From contig NW_024041150.1 of the NCBI RefSeq assembly GCF_014851395.1, forward strand, positions 6,077,508 through 6,141,507: DNA of 64,000 nucleotides, written 5' to 3'. Below, one piece after another: positions 33,640 to 46,140 of the stretch. The number at the start of each line of letters is the position of its first letter. The first letter of the stretch is position 1. Made by a program: the position numbers and the translations under genes. The DNA is from Micropterus salmoides (taxonomy: Eukaryota > Chordata > Actinopteri > Centrarchiformes > Centrarchidae). A model generated the notes under the pieces. The model did not search any database and was not told where the DNA came from. It saw only the letters and a program-made list of their open reading frames with translations.

Positions 33640-34200
33640 TCAGGTTGCTGGCGTGCGGTATCATTGGTCGATGTAGCCAGCAGACCAGGGAGCTTTTCGA
33701 GGATGTCGATGGCTGTAGTACTGGAAAAAACTGTGTGAATGCGTTAGCGAAGTGGATGTTCCTTAATATGAAGTCTCCGACTACTATCAGCTGTCAGCTG
33801 CAGCTGCATGTAGGGTGGTCGCAGCCAGAGCCCATGTATGCTTGGATGTCTGCCTGGTCCACCTCCTTTCATTTGTCTCTGTAAACTTCTTCCCTCCAAG
33901 TTCACCAATATGGTTTCAATTTCCTCTGCCAGGAACAGTTCAAAGCAAGATTTGATGTCATCAACCCGGGATATGGCATGTCTTGTTGGACTTGGGAACA
34001 TCTCTGGAGATGAAGAACAGTATATTTTCCCATTCTTATAATGGAATAAAACAACCTCAGCAAGTTCCTCATGGCTGGATTGTTCCTCATCAGTTGTGTC
34101 TTGGTCTGGATTATAATCTGTGCTGCTTTGAGTCTTCTGACACTTCCTCCTCTGTTGCATCTCCATTGTCTGTTTCCTGGTCTCTCTCCTCCTCACCAAA
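33640..34200 (-). mobile_element. piggyBac-like transposase remnant (N-terminal part)
   Basis: The minus-strand frame 34199-33744 has an acidic, Ser-rich start (DYNPDQDTTDEEQSSHEE) and then SCFELFLAEEIETILVNLEG. In a shifted frame there is VDQADIQAYMGS. The FELF...NLEGRR...DQADIQAYMG order matches the start of the piggyBac transposase core (normally followed by LLILAG). The catalytic aspartates are not present. Confidence 0.5.
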
Positions 34201-34209
34201 GGCTCACAA

Positions 34210-34877
34210 ATAAGATTGAAAGCGTCCCTTCAGTATATCATTTCTACTGAATTATGAGCAAGGTCTCAAAATAGATTCATATACAAGGGGTGCAAGAAAA
34301 ATCTATATCTTCTTTAAACGTTTACTTTTTTGTATGAATACCAACAGGTTGGGTTCCTGTGGGGGTCTAATGGGGAAAGGTTCCCACAGGGGCTACCATG
34401 GAAGCCAATAAGGGGAATTCAGGTGTGCATGTGTGCCTCGAGTAAATTTTATACACCAATTTTTACATTGCTTATTGAACCGCTCTTCCTGGATTCTGCG
34501 TCTCTATGGCGCTGATAGGTTGCCCTCAAGTAGGCGATAGGAAAGGCCTCTGGATGAGTAATATGGCGGAGAGTTTTCTGACTGCAGCACTTCACATTAG
34601 TAATATCAATTATGTGTTGGTCTTTTTATTTATGTTCTTTATTTTTTCGTTAAAGTCAACTGGAGTATAGATAAATAAATAAATTCTTCGGTTAAAACAA
34701 ACACACTATCTCTCTGCTTGCTTTTGGAAGTGTGTGTGTCGGTTGTGTGTGTTGATTTTATTAGTCATGTAAACCTCCTCCAAAAAATATTTGTTCAGAA
34801 CTTGTTAATCTTTTGTTATTTGATAAAAAAAATGTTAAATGTAATGAATATTTAAATGAATCTACAAAACTAAAAAG
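34210..34877. other. No feature recognised
   Basis: Upstream of A2 exon 1, AT-rich. The conserved 160-bp block starts at about 34878. Confidence 0.35.
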
Positions 34878-35040
34878 ACAGCAGTTTGTGATTTGATATG
34901 ATTGTGGGTAAACTATAGGTACACTGTGTTTGTGTGAACTTCACCTCACAGCTTTAGTGATGTCACTGAACAATGTTAGGTAGATATTAAAAATCTGCTC
35001 CCTTTAATAACCTGATCTCTCAAACAGGTTTCACTGAAGA

Positions 35041-38000
35041 ATGGAAGATTTCTACTTTAACAGCACCTCACAGGACCAAAGCTATGATTACAGTAACAGC
35101 ACCTCCAACTACCAGGATAACAGCAACATTAACAACGAGCGTGGCATCATGTATGTGTTGACATGCATAATCATTGCTATCGGCCTCCCTTTGACCCTCG
35201 TGGCCATCTATGCTCTTTATTCTATGGTATGTACATTCTGACTGTCGTGTCGTGAGTCTGTCCTACAGTCTGTCTGTAAAGGATCTGGATCTGGATGTAG
35301 TTTTCAGCGGCCACTAGCGGTGCAGTCTTAAGATTGCAGCCAGGCGTGTGCTCGTAAGCGTGCTCGCTTGAACCATAGACTGTATAAAACAATGGACGTA
35401 GTGCCAGTGATGCTGGTTTCTGAAGAGCCGTTTTGAAGCTCTATTTTGGCAGAGGTGGCCGTCGCCATCTTGCAGACATCACCGTGCATCACTCACTGAT
35501 AACCAAAAATGGGCAAAGAGGCGGGTCATGGGTGGAGCTGAAACCGCGCCTGTCTTGATCAGCATTACTGAGTTAGCTCAGGCTTAAGAGCTAATGCTAT
35601 ATGCTACTCTGCGTTAGCAGAAGTAGCTTGCCTGGTTGGCGTTTGGTAGCCTGTGGCCGCATACCAGCTTATATTGGAGGTAAGTTAACCTCTAACTATA
35701 CAACAGCACTTAAAGTAACTATTTCTCTGTTATTTAGGTTATACTATGCAAGGTTTAAAATGATTCAACCGTTTGTCATATATATATGTGGTAATTTGCC
35801 ACATTAATTACTGTTGAACTGGTCCTACTTGACATTTTTTTATCGAGAATTTTAACCTGTCCACCTGTCAATCAAAGCTGCCACACCCCTAATGACTAAG
35901 AACTTCAAGGCTTAATATAATTTAAACAGCTGAGTTATAAAAAATTCACCTCCCACATAGTTGTCATGAGGGGCAAAATTAGTGATATACACTAAATCCA
36001 TCTTTTGTACCAGGCTGTAACATTTTATTCTGCTCTAAAGTTGGGCATTTTAACATGGGGGTCAATGGGGATAGACTCCTTTTCGGAGCCAGCCTCAAGT
36101 GGCCACTCGATGAATTGCAGTTTTAGGTATTTCTGGTTTGGCTTCAGCCTGGAGACTGGAAGGTTGCCGCTTGGCTTGAACTCATGAGCGAGTAAACCTG
36201 AAACACAAACGCTTTCATACGGAGACACCGCAGTAAACCCTGTGGCTTTTCTCCTGACATGTTCAGGCTCTGTTACTTTAACGTTCCCGGGTCAGGGGCA
36301 GAGCTACATGATAACATACATTCATTGCATATAGCCAACGTGATACGTTGTCATTCGCTCCCCTGCTCTGTATATCTTTCACCGGAGGCTCAGCAATGTG
36401 AGCACAGCTACATGTGATGGATGATAATGAAACGGTTTGTGAGCTGGACTGAATATTATACATGAAATTGTTGCTTATTAATAGTAGATAGTTACATTAC
36501 ATTCCATTTACTTATTTGGCAGACACTTTTATCCAAACCGTCTTACATTTGAGAAACAACATACAAGCATCAACAAAGCATCAATACAGTATGAGATCTA
36601 CAACTGATAATACATACTGTATTGATGCAATAAATACTAGTAAGAACTATTAGCACGTATGGCATCAATGGGGTACATACATAGGGAAAGAAGTAAGAGT
36701 TAATAAACCCAATCTGTTGGTAAAAATAAAACAAATAAAAACAACAACACATAAAATTGAAAACCATATAGCTAGTTAAATGCTTGTCTAAAAAGATGTG
36801 TCTCAAGGTGTTTTCTTAAAGTTTCCACAAAATCCAAGGCTCTCAAGGCTTAAGGGAGAGAAAGCACGATCTATCACCTCTTGTTTTAAAATGGATTCTG
36901 GGAACAGTTAAAAGGTGTTGGACTTAAAACCTCTGAGAGCGACCAGATCCTGTGCAATAGATCCTAAATGGAAAAGGGAACTTGACCATGAAACGCTCTG
37001 TAAGTAATGGTTAAAGTTTTAAAATGCACTCTAAAACCAATTGGTAGCCAATGAAGAGCCTTAAGCACAGGAGTAATGTGTGATCTCCTGCTGGTCTTTG
37101 ACAAAAGTCTTGCAACTGCATTCTGTACAACTTGCAGTTTGTCCATGGGGGATTTGTTTAAACAAGTGTGCAGTACATTGCAATAATCCAAACAAGAAAC
37201 AAGAAATAAAAGCATGAACAAGCATCTCCAGCTCTTCTTTAGAAACCATAGATCTAATCTTAGCAATGTTCCTGAGATGGAAAAAACAGGAACGAACCAC
37301 AGATTTAACATTAAAGCTGCAAGCAGCGTTGGGCGGGCCCTCGCACATGTAACGCATCGAGCTGTGAGGTGGCCATGTTTTGTCAGAAACAGCTTACTTC
37401 CTTTTACCAGTGGGTGGCGCTATGAGGTTGAGTGAATATTTTGATGTAGATGTGTTCAGGACGGGACTGTTATTGACCATGTAAAGTTCTTGTTTCATGG
37501 CAAACCGGTAATGTTTGATGCCACGCCACGGACAAGCCCAAATCATTTTTACAATCTAAGAGCATTTACATATTAAGGTATCTGACTCTAAGTCTTTCAT
37601 TTGGGATTTAAATGCCTTTAGCGAGATTAATTCTGTGAGTTTCAAGTCCTTTTGCAACATACACCATGCTGAAGTTGCAGAATACAGAAATCCCTTCTTT
37701 CCCATTTCCATACAGGTATTTGGCACAGTGAGCATAAAGAAGTCTTTAGAACGCAAAGAGTGTTGCCCATTACTTTGCTGCATGATATGAACACATAGAT
37801 AGCTTGGCAGAGCTATGCATATATAAAAAATTGTGTGCATCATATATAAAAGATCACCATAGTCCAGAACAGATAAAAAAGTGGTGGCCACAAGTTGCTT
37901 TTTTACATTAGAAGAAACACACAACTTATTTCGAAAATAAACACACAGTTTTAGCCTCAGCTTTTTCACCAGGTACAGCACATGTGGCTTAAAAGTCAGG

Positions 38001-41000
38001 GAGTCATCAATCAAAAGACCGAGGTATTTATAGGAGTTAACAACCTCTATTTTACTTCCCCACAGAGTGACAACCAGAGGAATGCTTTGTGGCCTGGTCC
38101 TGGATTTGGCAAACAACATAAGTTTGGTCTTATCTGCATTTAGAACTAATTTCAGCTGCATAAGGGTATTTTGGACTTCAATAAACACATTTTACAAATA
38201 TTCAATTGCTTGTACAAGAGCTGACGCGCAACAATATATGACAGTATCATCAGCATAAAAATGAAGATTAGCATTTGACACATTTTGACCTATATTGTTT
38301 ATGTAAATAGTGAATAAAAGTGGATCTAATACAGAGCCCTGTGGTCCACCCTTAGTGACTGCTACAGTATTGGAACATAGACCATCACATCTAATACACT
38401 GAGACCTATTGCTAAGGTAGTTTGAGAACCAAACAACTGCTTGCTCATAAAGTCCTGAGTTAATAAGTCTAAGTTTTAATACTTCATGATCAACAATATC
38501 GTAAGCTTTGGACAGATCAATAAAGATTAATGCCAAATGTTGCTTCTTGTCAAGTGCTACCAAAACGTCATTTACCACCTTCATTGCAGTTGTGATGGTG
38601 CTATGTCTTTTTCTGAAGCCTGATTGATATGTAGCTAAAACGGCATTTGAGTATAAAAACTCCTTTAATTGATCACTCACAAGACCTTCAAGAATTTTAG
38701 CTGGTACTGATAAATTAGATATTGGCCTGTAATTATTTAAAATAACTTGGTCACACCCTTTTAATAAAGGGAGAACAAAAGCTGATTTCCATATCCTTGG
38801 AATTTCCTTATTTTCCACTGTAAGGTTAAAAAGATGTGTAAGAGGCACAGCTACAAAATCAACTGCCAGTTTCAAGAAATAATTATCAATAAGGTCAGGT
38901 CCTGAGGTTTTTCTACAATCCAAGGATTTTAGGGCTTGATGGACTTCTTGCACCAAAAATTAAATTTAAAGACTGATATATTGATATATCCTGGCTTGTC
39001 AGTACAGGGATTTACAGACTCAGGACAAGTAGAATCAGAAAGCGATTTTATGGTTTTTCAAAATCTCCTAAGTTATATTCAGATTTGGCTGTCTTAATAA
39101 AAGAGGCTGTCTAAATGCAAGCCAATCAGATGTAGAACCTGTTATGCTCATGAATAATTTCTGCTGGCTCTGGGGAAAACCAGGGGTTGTCATGTCCCTT
39201 TACTCTGTATCTCCTGAATGGGGCATGTGTATTTACAGTTGGTACGGAAAGTATTCAGACCCCTTTAAATTTTTCACTCTTTGTTTCATTGCAGCCATTT
39301 TCCAAAAATCAAAAAAGTTCATTTTATTTCTCAGTAATGTACACTCAGCACCCCATCTTGACAGAAAAAAACAGAAATGTAGAAATTTTTGCAAATTTAT
39401 TAAAATAGAAAAACTGAAATATCACATGGTCATAAGTATTCAGACCCTTTGCCGTGACACTCATATTTAACTCTGGTGCTGTCTATTTCTTCTGATCATC
39501 CTTGAGATGGTTCTACACCTTCATTTGAGTCCAGCTGTGTTTGATTATACTGATTGGACTTGATTAGGAAAGCCACACACCTGTCTATATAAGACCTTAC
39601 AGCTCACAGTGCATGTCAGAGCAAATGAGAATCATGAGGTCAAAGGAACTGCCTGAAGAGCTCAGAGACAGAATTGTGGCAAGGCACAGATCTGGCCAAG
39701 GTTACAAAAAATTTCTGCTGCACTTAAGGTTCCTAAGAGCACAGTGGCCTCCATAATCCTCAAATGGAAGACGTTTGAGACGACCAGAACCCTTCCTAGA
39801 GCTGGCCGTCCGGCCAAACTGAGCTATCGGGGGAGAAGAGCCTTGGTGAGAGAGGTAAAGAAGAACCCAAAGGTCACTGTGTCTGAGCTCCAGAGATGCA
39901 GTCGGGAGATGGGAGAAAGTTGTAGTAAGTCAACCATCACTGCAGCAATCCACCAGTCGGGGCTTTATGGCAGAGTGGCCCGACGGAAGCCTCTCCTCAG
40001 TGCAAGACACATGAAAGCCCGCATGGAGTTTGCTAAAAAACACCTGAAGGACTCCAAGATGGTGATAAATAAGATCCTCTGGTCTGATGAGACCAAGATA
40101 GAACTTTTTGGCCTTAATTCTAAGCGGTATGTGTGGAGAACACCAGGCACTGCTCATCACCTGTCCAATACAGTCTCAACAGTGAAGCATGGTGGTGGCA
40201 GCATCATGCTGTGGGGGTGATTTTCAGCTGCAGGGACAGGACGACTGGTTGCAATCGAGGAAAGATGAATGCGGCCAAGTACAGGGATATCCTGGACGAA
40301 AACCTTTTCCAGAGTGCTCTGGACCTCAGACTGGGCCGAAGGTTTACCTTCCAACAAGACAATGACCCTAAGCACACCGCTAAAATAACGAAGGAGTGGC
40401 TTCACAACAACTCCGTGGCTGTTCTTGAATGGCCCAGCCAGAGCCCTGACTTAAACCCAATTGAGCATCTCTGGAGAGACCTGAAAATGGCTGTCCACCA
40501 ACGTTTACCATCCAACCTGACAGAACTGGAGAGGATCTGCAAGGAGGAATGGCAGAGGATACCCAAATCCAGATGTGAAAAACTTGTTGCATCTTTCCCA
40601 AAACGACTCATGGCTGTATTAGATCAAAAGGGTGCTTCTACTAAATACTGAGCAAAGGGTCTGAATACTTATGACCATGTGATATTTCAGTTTTTCTTTT
40701 TTAATAAATTTGCAAAAATTTCTACATTTCTGTTTTTTTCTGTCAAGATGGGGTGCTGAGTGTACATTACTGAGAAATAAAATGAACTTTTTTGATTTTT
40801 GGAAAATGGCTGCAATGAAACAAAGAGTGAAAAATTTAAAGGGGTCTGAATACTTTCCGTACCCACTGTATGATTTATGTAAAACCCTCATTAAATAATG
40901 TCCAAGCTGTCTCCACATCAGGGATAAGCTCTATTCTACTCCAATTAAAATGAAAAAAAATCATGATAAAACCAATGTTCATTAAAATGTTTAAGATTCC

Positions 41001-43708
41001 TTTTACAAATGACATGTGATTTTAATTTAGGGACCTTAGTGTTCCTGAGGGCAGCCACATCACAATGGTCACTTATGTCATTGCAAGAAATCCCCAATAG
41101 ATGAGAATTTATGAGGAACATTTGTCAGAATCAGAAGTTGCATCATAGACTGTAACGCATAACTTGGGGCAAATATCGTCAATATTTACTGCCAGAACAG
41201 TAATTCATTTCACACCTCTGAAACACGAGACAGGTTTGTCGGAGGGGGACAAAAAAAGTCAAATGTAGCAAAGGAAAACTCTTGCACACTGTCTAACTTG
41301 CAAAAAATAATTATTAATATATTAATATATCAAGTTACAACAATTTTCTGTGTCATGGCGAAGCGCGGAACTTTGGTTCGCAGTGGATTCAGCAAGGGCA
41401 GCAGAGTGGCTCCTCTTCATGGCCACCACAGCGCTTTATCAGTATCTAAGGCCACTTTCACAGCGCTACTCGTAGTGGCTCGTGTCATACTCAATGGACA
41501 GATAGATGAACAGCCTGATCTGCAGCAAGCCATCTTCAGCGTTCCTTTGGGGAAGGAGAATCAGGGGTTCTACTACTGTTACTTCCTGGACAGGAAGAAG
41601 ATGTGAGGAATGAGGCCCATCCTAGATCTGTCATTGTTCAGTAGGGTGATTATGGAAAGACTTTTCTGCATGTTGACAGTGAAGCAGGTGTTGGAGTATG
41701 TGTGCCAGGGGGACTGGCTCACCTCCATTGACCTAAATGAGCGCAGGTAAGGGGTCAGAGAGCGGGGGTGACAGCGTGGCAGTGGGGGAAGGTGATTGTT
41801 AGAAGATGGTGTTGGAGTGGGGGAGAGGTGTGACTGTGGGCTTCTCAAACCTACAGTAGAATCCATTCAGCTCGTCAGCCGGTCGTTGAGTACCAGTAGT
41901 GTTGGAGGATGGTCTCCTGTAGTTTGGGAGTGTCTTCAGGCCTCTCCACACTGACGCAGGGTCGTTGGCTGCAAAGCTGCTATTTAGCTTTCCAGCGCAG
42001 CGCAGCTTTGATCTCTTTAGTCAGTGTCCTGGCCTGGTTGTACAAGACTCTGTTCCCACTTCTGAAGGCCTCTTCCTTGGTCTGACAAAGCTGCCTAAGT
42101 TTTGCTGTGAACCAGGGTTTTCGGTTGTTGTATGTGCGGAAGGTTTTATTCGGCACACATATCTCACAAAAACTGATGTAAGATGTCACAGTGTCAGTTA
42201 GTTCATCCAGGTCAGTGGCTGCAGCTTCAAAAACACTCCAGTCAGTGCAGTCAAAGCAGGCCTGTAACTCCAGCTTTGTAGGCTCCTACTTATTCTAGGC
42301 TGTTCAGTAGCCTAAATGTTTTGATTCAGTATTTTCAAGTCTTTCCTTAGAATTCAATATGTGTTTTCTTTAATGATTTCCTTTCTTGATTAGAGAGGCT
42401 GCTGTCAGTGCATCCTGGCCGATCCTGTCAGATTGTCTGAGATTTAAATAATCACTGAAGTAATGCTGCAGTAGCTTATACCTTACCTACAGCGTCTTTC
42501 TTAATGGGGCAACAATGCATCCTATTTCACCCATCCACAACCTACCCGCTATTAATGAGAAGGTTGATTTTAATGACAAAGACCCACCCGATCAGCGGAT
42601 ATAACTGTGATCCGCAAATCACTAGAACCCACCTATGCAGTCATATATTACTATCTGATCCATTTAATAGTGGTGAAAGTAACTCAAAAATAGTATTAAG
42701 CATTACAAATCAGAGACAGTAATATTGTAATATAAGTAATTACTCTCAAATGACAATACATTTTGGAAGTAACTTGCCCAACACAATCCATGATTAGTTG
42801 GAATGGTGTTCACCATTCAGAGCAAGATGACAGATTTGGGAGGAGGTGGACTTCACAACATGTTTCCAACTGCTTGTTGACTTTTACCAATGTTTTCCTG
42901 CAGGCGAGAAGTGATCATGTTACTCCAATCTACGTCATCAACCTTCTCATTACCGACCTGATTCAGCTCTGCTGCATGATCGTTGAGGTGGTACCAAATG
43001 TGGATGACATTATATCTTTGGTCTTCTATTGTATTTACCTCTCTGGTCAGATTGCCAGTGTTTACTTCATGGTCTGCATCGCCCTGGAAAGGTATCTATC
43101 TGTCTATCCAGTATGTGTGGAGCTCCTTCTGTGTCTGAACATTATATTAGTTTATAACTCTGAAGCTCCTCAAAGACTTTGTGTCCATCTTGTATTACAG
43201 GTATTTGGTCATCGCCCACCCACTGTGGTATCACTTTGGACGAACCATCAAGATTTCTGTGGTGGTCTGTGTCCTGGTCTGGGTCCTTTCTCTTGTCTTT
43301 GTCATCCTTTACTATTTTTTTGATTATCTGGTCACAGACATAATATTCGTCACCTTCCTCCTCCTTCCCTTCCCACTGTTAATCTTCTTCCTGGTTGGGA
43401 CCATCAAAGCCCTGTCTGCTACCATCTCGGTCCCCTCTGATGAAAGACGAAGAATTGTGGGAATTTTGGTTCTGGTGCTGCTTATTTACACCCTGCTGTT
43501 CCTGCCCAGCATCATTTGGTACATAAAATATCTGAATGAAAACTATGACGAGATCCTTGACAGCCTGTCTTTCATCTTTGTTAAGTTGAGTCCTCTTGCA
43601 GACTCAGTCCTGTATGTGTTCATGAGGAAAGGGACCATAGACAAGCTTTTGGCCTCTGTGTGTTGCTGCAGAATGGACAGCAATGATATCAGCAGGTCAT
43701 CAGTATGA
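35041..43708 (+). CDS. Rhodopsin-like (class A) GPCR, receptor A2; exons 35041-35226, 42904-43091, 43201-43708
   Basis: Predicted 293-residue receptor, open throughout. Exon 1 (62 codons) encodes a Tyr/Asn/Asp-rich N-terminus (YDYSNSTSNYQDNSN) with several N-glycosylation sequons, then TM1 (GLPLTLVAIYALYSM). Exon 2 starts ARSDHVTPIYVINLLITDL (GCG where the other copies have GTG). Exon 3 resumes RYLVIAHPLWYHFGR, with TM5 LLPFPLL, TM6 LLFLPSIIWY and TM7 SPLADSVLYVFMRKG. Intron 1 is 7.7 kb, swollen by LINEs, a nested Tc1 and a DIRS fragment; intron 2 is the family's 109 bp. A solo LTR begins one base after the TGA, replacing the normal 3' UTR start. Splice sites are GT-AG. It is probably expressed, unless the intron load or LTR disturbs processing. 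Confidence 0.83.
35340..36190 (+). repeat. Dispersed fish repeat, second copy at 48755-49300
   Basis: Starts around ACCATAGACTGTATAAAACA and GGACGTAG. It ends with GGAGACTGGAAGGTTGCCGCTTGG. The partner has ACCATAGACTGTTTATAAG with GGACGTAG and ends GGAAGCTTCCCGCTTG. Non-coding; family not assigned. Confidence 0.45.
36964..37330 (-). mobile_element. LINE reverse transcriptase, C-terminal fragment
   Basis: The minus-strand frames read FHLRNIAKIRSMVSKEELE, then LDYCNVLHTCLNKSPMDKLQ, VVQNAVARLLSKTSRRSHIT and PVLKALHWLPI. This is the standard end of L2/Jockey-type LINE proteins. A one-base shift separates two parts. The LINE-tail-like motif at about 36495-36560 (TTTGGCAGACACTTTTATCC) is its probable 3' end, making the fragment about 850 bp. 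Confidence 0.75.
37312..37520 (+). repeat. Dispersed repeat, relative of 12243-12700
   Basis: AAAGCTGCAAGCAGCGTTGG with GCGGGCCCTCGC, then GTGGCGCTATGA and GTGTTCAGGACGGGACTG. Same order as the copy in A1 intron 1, but shorter. Confidence 0.5.
37556..41110 (-). mobile_element. LINE retrotransposon, nearly open RT, split by a Tc1 insertion
   Basis: The minus-strand RT spans 38956-37556, broken by a single TAA (38192-38194) between EYL and NVFIEVQ. Motifs in order: LNNYRPISNLSVPAKILE, IFIDLSKAYDIVDHEVL (catalytic Asp), GGPQGSVLDPLLFTIYIN and LHFYADDTVIY (YADD). Upstream, NTHAPFRRYRVKGHDNPWF is read just before the Tc1 (39236-40868). The preceding part (WSRIELIPDVETAWTLFNEG) is read beyond it at about 40980-40880, so the transposon sits inside the LINE. 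The clade is Jockey/L2-like; the endonuclease start is not preserved. It lies antisense in A2 intron 1. Confidence 0.85.
39236..40868 (+). mobile_element. Full-length Tc1 transposon, dead transposase
   Basis: Flanked by TA (39234-39235, 40869-40870), with inverted ends of about 200 bp starting CAGTTGGTACGGAAAGTATT. The transposase starts near 39613 (MSEQMRIMRSKELPEELRDR, a helix-turn-helix domain). One base is missing at about 39708, the frame resumes at about 39744, TGA replaces the Cys codon of IMLWGC at about 40218, and another base is missing at about 40260. The C-terminal frame with QQDNDPKHTAK and SPDLNPIEHLWRD then runs to 40651. It is therefore non-autonomous. It is nearly identical to 13242-14070 where they overlap, so both moved fairly recently. 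Confidence 0.92.
41380..41735 (+). mobile_element. DIRS-type reverse transcriptase fragment
   Basis: Frames read QGFYYCYFLDRKKM, a stop, then RPILDLSLFSRVIMERLFC and MLTVKQVLEYVCQGDW, LTSIDL. This is the N-terminal RT of DIRS-like elements (FYSRYFLVPKKDGG, RPILDLR, GDWFVTIDLKDAY). It is cut just after the first catalytic Asp. Confidence 0.7.
41744..42290 (-). mobile_element. LINE endonuclease-RT linker fragment
   Basis: The minus-strand frame 42189-41980 reads FCEICVPNKTFRTYNNRKPW, FTAKLRQLCQTKEEAFRSGN and RVLYNQARTLTKEIKAA. This is the segment before the RT domain of a fish LINE. A frameshift follows, then a Pro/Ser-rich stretch down to 41744. It abuts the DIRS fragment in opposite orientation. 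Confidence 0.75.
42300..42815. other. Intron 1 of A2, repeat relics
   Basis: Shares AGAGGCTGCTGTCAGT and surrounding blocks with 10700-10960 and with about 22507, and ends in the GTAACTTGCCCAACAC motif. From about 42817 it becomes identical to the sequence preceding exon 2 in the other copies. Confidence 0.4.
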
Positions 43709-43709
43709 A

Positions 43710-45860
43710 TGTAGTGAACAGCCAGTGTGGATTTGATCATTTTATATCAAATAAATTTGGAGATCCCAAATTCTTTCTTTGTCTCTCCCTGAGAGAAAGA
43801 GGAGGGGGGTTGAGATATCAACCCTCAACAGACAGCAGAAGTACCCCAAAGGAGGGGGTGAAAGGTTTGTTTTCCCCTAAGTGCTGTTTTGGGCAGTTAG
43901 ATCGTAAAACTTACCACCTCTGGTGAAGCTGAGATACACAGACTCTATGCATGACTGTTAAGATGACGATATTAACATTACACAGAGACTAACCTCAAAC
44001 TGAACCAGGCCGTGAGGACCTCAGCAGCCGTAAACTAAACAACCTCTAAACACTCCCAAGACCAAAAGGGACAGGGTAACCACGGTAACGAAGTTCTTCT
44101 TTCAGATTACTTCCAAACATCAAAGATCTCCTCTTCAGTTTTGACTCTCTACCCCACCAAAGAGCCATTAATTTGGACTCTTAACATGCCCTCTCACTTT
44201 CACAGCTAGGTTTGAGGAATTCCAGACGCCAGAGAAGGACACTGCCCCGAATTCCTTTGTGTCGACAAATGAATACTGTCTCTTTATAACTTGCCTATTA
44301 CCTTGTTTAATTAAATAATCTTTAAGTTACTTAGGAGGTCTCTTCACTGCATTTAAGTAGATATCTTACCATGTTGTTGTTGTTGAAAAGAAGAATCCAT
44401 AATTTGCTTAGTTTTAATCTTCCTCACTGATATTCCTTTAGTTTATGTTATACTAATGCCATGCTTCAACACCGTTTTATATAGTTTCTTAGAAATTATA
44501 TGATAAAGAAATGTTATCCTGTGCTACTTGATTAATTTTCCAGCTCAAATGTAATGTTAAATAACTAATTTGTTTTAAAGAAATAATCGAAGTGATCTTC
44601 AGTCTCCTCATGGAGCCAGAGTTCCCCCAAGAGGACAAACTAAGTATTACATGCCATCGTTCTGAAATGCCGCTTCTGCTGTATTTCATTGTTCATAATA
44701 TTATGCCATGTTCGTATAACTTGCATATATATATATATTTAAATATGAATTTTTAAAAGCCAATATTATCCAGGAAGCTACTTAAGTTTCTTAATCTGAC
44801 GTGGTCTCTACAAAATGTTAACCTTTTTAATGTTTAACTATTGACTTTAGTCAGCACTGATTGTTTTTACCCTTTTTATCAAATGCTTAAAACCAAGAAC
44901 AGTATAACCGTTTGACATCTAAGGTTCCATTGTGGAGAGGTATTTGATTAAAATACGCGCATATAGTCTTTAGGACCATATTAAAAGTTAATACACCGAA
45001 GTCTCGGAGGAGACAGGAAGCCAAGCCCCCTGGTGACACGCCCCAAGGGGCCAGACAAACGAAGTAGTAACAAAGGACAATCAAACCAACAACCCGAGCC
45101 AAGGTTAAAAGCCTACCACTGCAAGTTTTCTTCAAACCAAGCCAATTGAGGGTGGATCTCCAGAGAAATTCCCTGGCAGAGAAAGCGAGTCCTAACCGAG
45201 AACGCACGAAACTCAGCCAGTGTGAAGCAGGCCGAACACCAACCGACTGGAGAAACAACAAGCAGTGAGGCTAAAACCCTGCATTCTGTGGTTGAGTTAA
45301 TGTCCAATAGTCTGTTCATCCATTAGCTTTAATCCTTAATCATTCCAGCCTAAAACTCCTAGACAAATTTAACTGAGTTAGTATCATATAAACTGCACTT
45401 ATTAGTTCTCTTTCTCTCTATGTATCACATAACAACTCAATTTACATTTAACTCCACTACATTCTCATTGTTTGCATCATGTTTGTTTAGCCATTGTTTA
45501 TTTCTTTGATGTATATTTAACCGCATTCATATCCACCTTTTAGTTATAATAAATTTATAAATTTCACCGTAATCACAAGAAATGTGTGTGTGTGTGTGTA
45601 TTGTTTAGCTCCAGGTCACTGTAATGGAGGATTTACGCCTTCAATATGAGATTGACTGACTGATTTTATAGAAGTGATTAAGCAATTACTTCTAACTGAT
45701 CACTAGGAATAATTGTGTAATTATTAAACCCATAATGTTACCCATGGATTCCAGAGACCCTGGGCGAACAGAATTTCCCTCGTTGGTGCCCTAACGAGGA
45801 TTTATTCTGAAATATTAATATTCATAATTTGTATTAAAAATCATACGTAGACATGCTACA
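43710..45860 (+). mobile_element. Solo LTR inserted at the A2 stop codon (copy 2)
   Basis: The 2151-bp segment begins TGTAG and ends CTACA, with the 4-bp duplication TGAA at 43706-43709 and 45861-45864. The undisturbed B1 sequence is GTATGAATGATGACAAC, so the target was the TGA stop plus one base. Homologous to 6364-7908. AATAAA lies at about 45548, a (TG)9 run at about 45583-45600, and an (AT) run near 44725. No gag, pol or env coding region remains. The element now supplies the sequence directly downstream of A2. Confidence 0.8.
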
Positions 45861-46140
45861 TGAATGATGACAACATTTCCACAGTCAGCTTCATGTAGGC
45901 AGAGAAAGAGGGAGAGAGAGAAAGGGGAGGAAACAGGAGGAGAAATGGAGGCCAATAGAAAGGATAGAGACGAGACAGATCCTGTCATCTACTGAGACCA
46001 TTTCCAATAAGACACCTAACTGTAGAGAACAGGAAGCACTGTTTGGACTCTGCTGTGGGAGAAGTGGCTGCTGGGAAATGTTTTGGTCAACTTGCTCTGG
46101 TTCACCGTGATGGCTTCAACACATGGAAGAGAGAAATATA
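45861..46140 (+). other. Original 3' UTR of A2, separated from its gene
   Basis: Resumes TGAATGATGACAACATTTCC and continues like B1 through GGTTCACCGTGATGGCTTC and CAACACATGGAA. There the sequence ends at a Tc1 insertion, before the AATAAA found in A1 and B1. Confidence 0.75.

Noticed and set aside
33744..34199. 151-codon minus-strand frame as a host nuclear protein gene
   Set aside because: Its second half matches the beginning of a piggyBac transposase core and then breaks by frameshift, so a decayed transposon is the better explanation.
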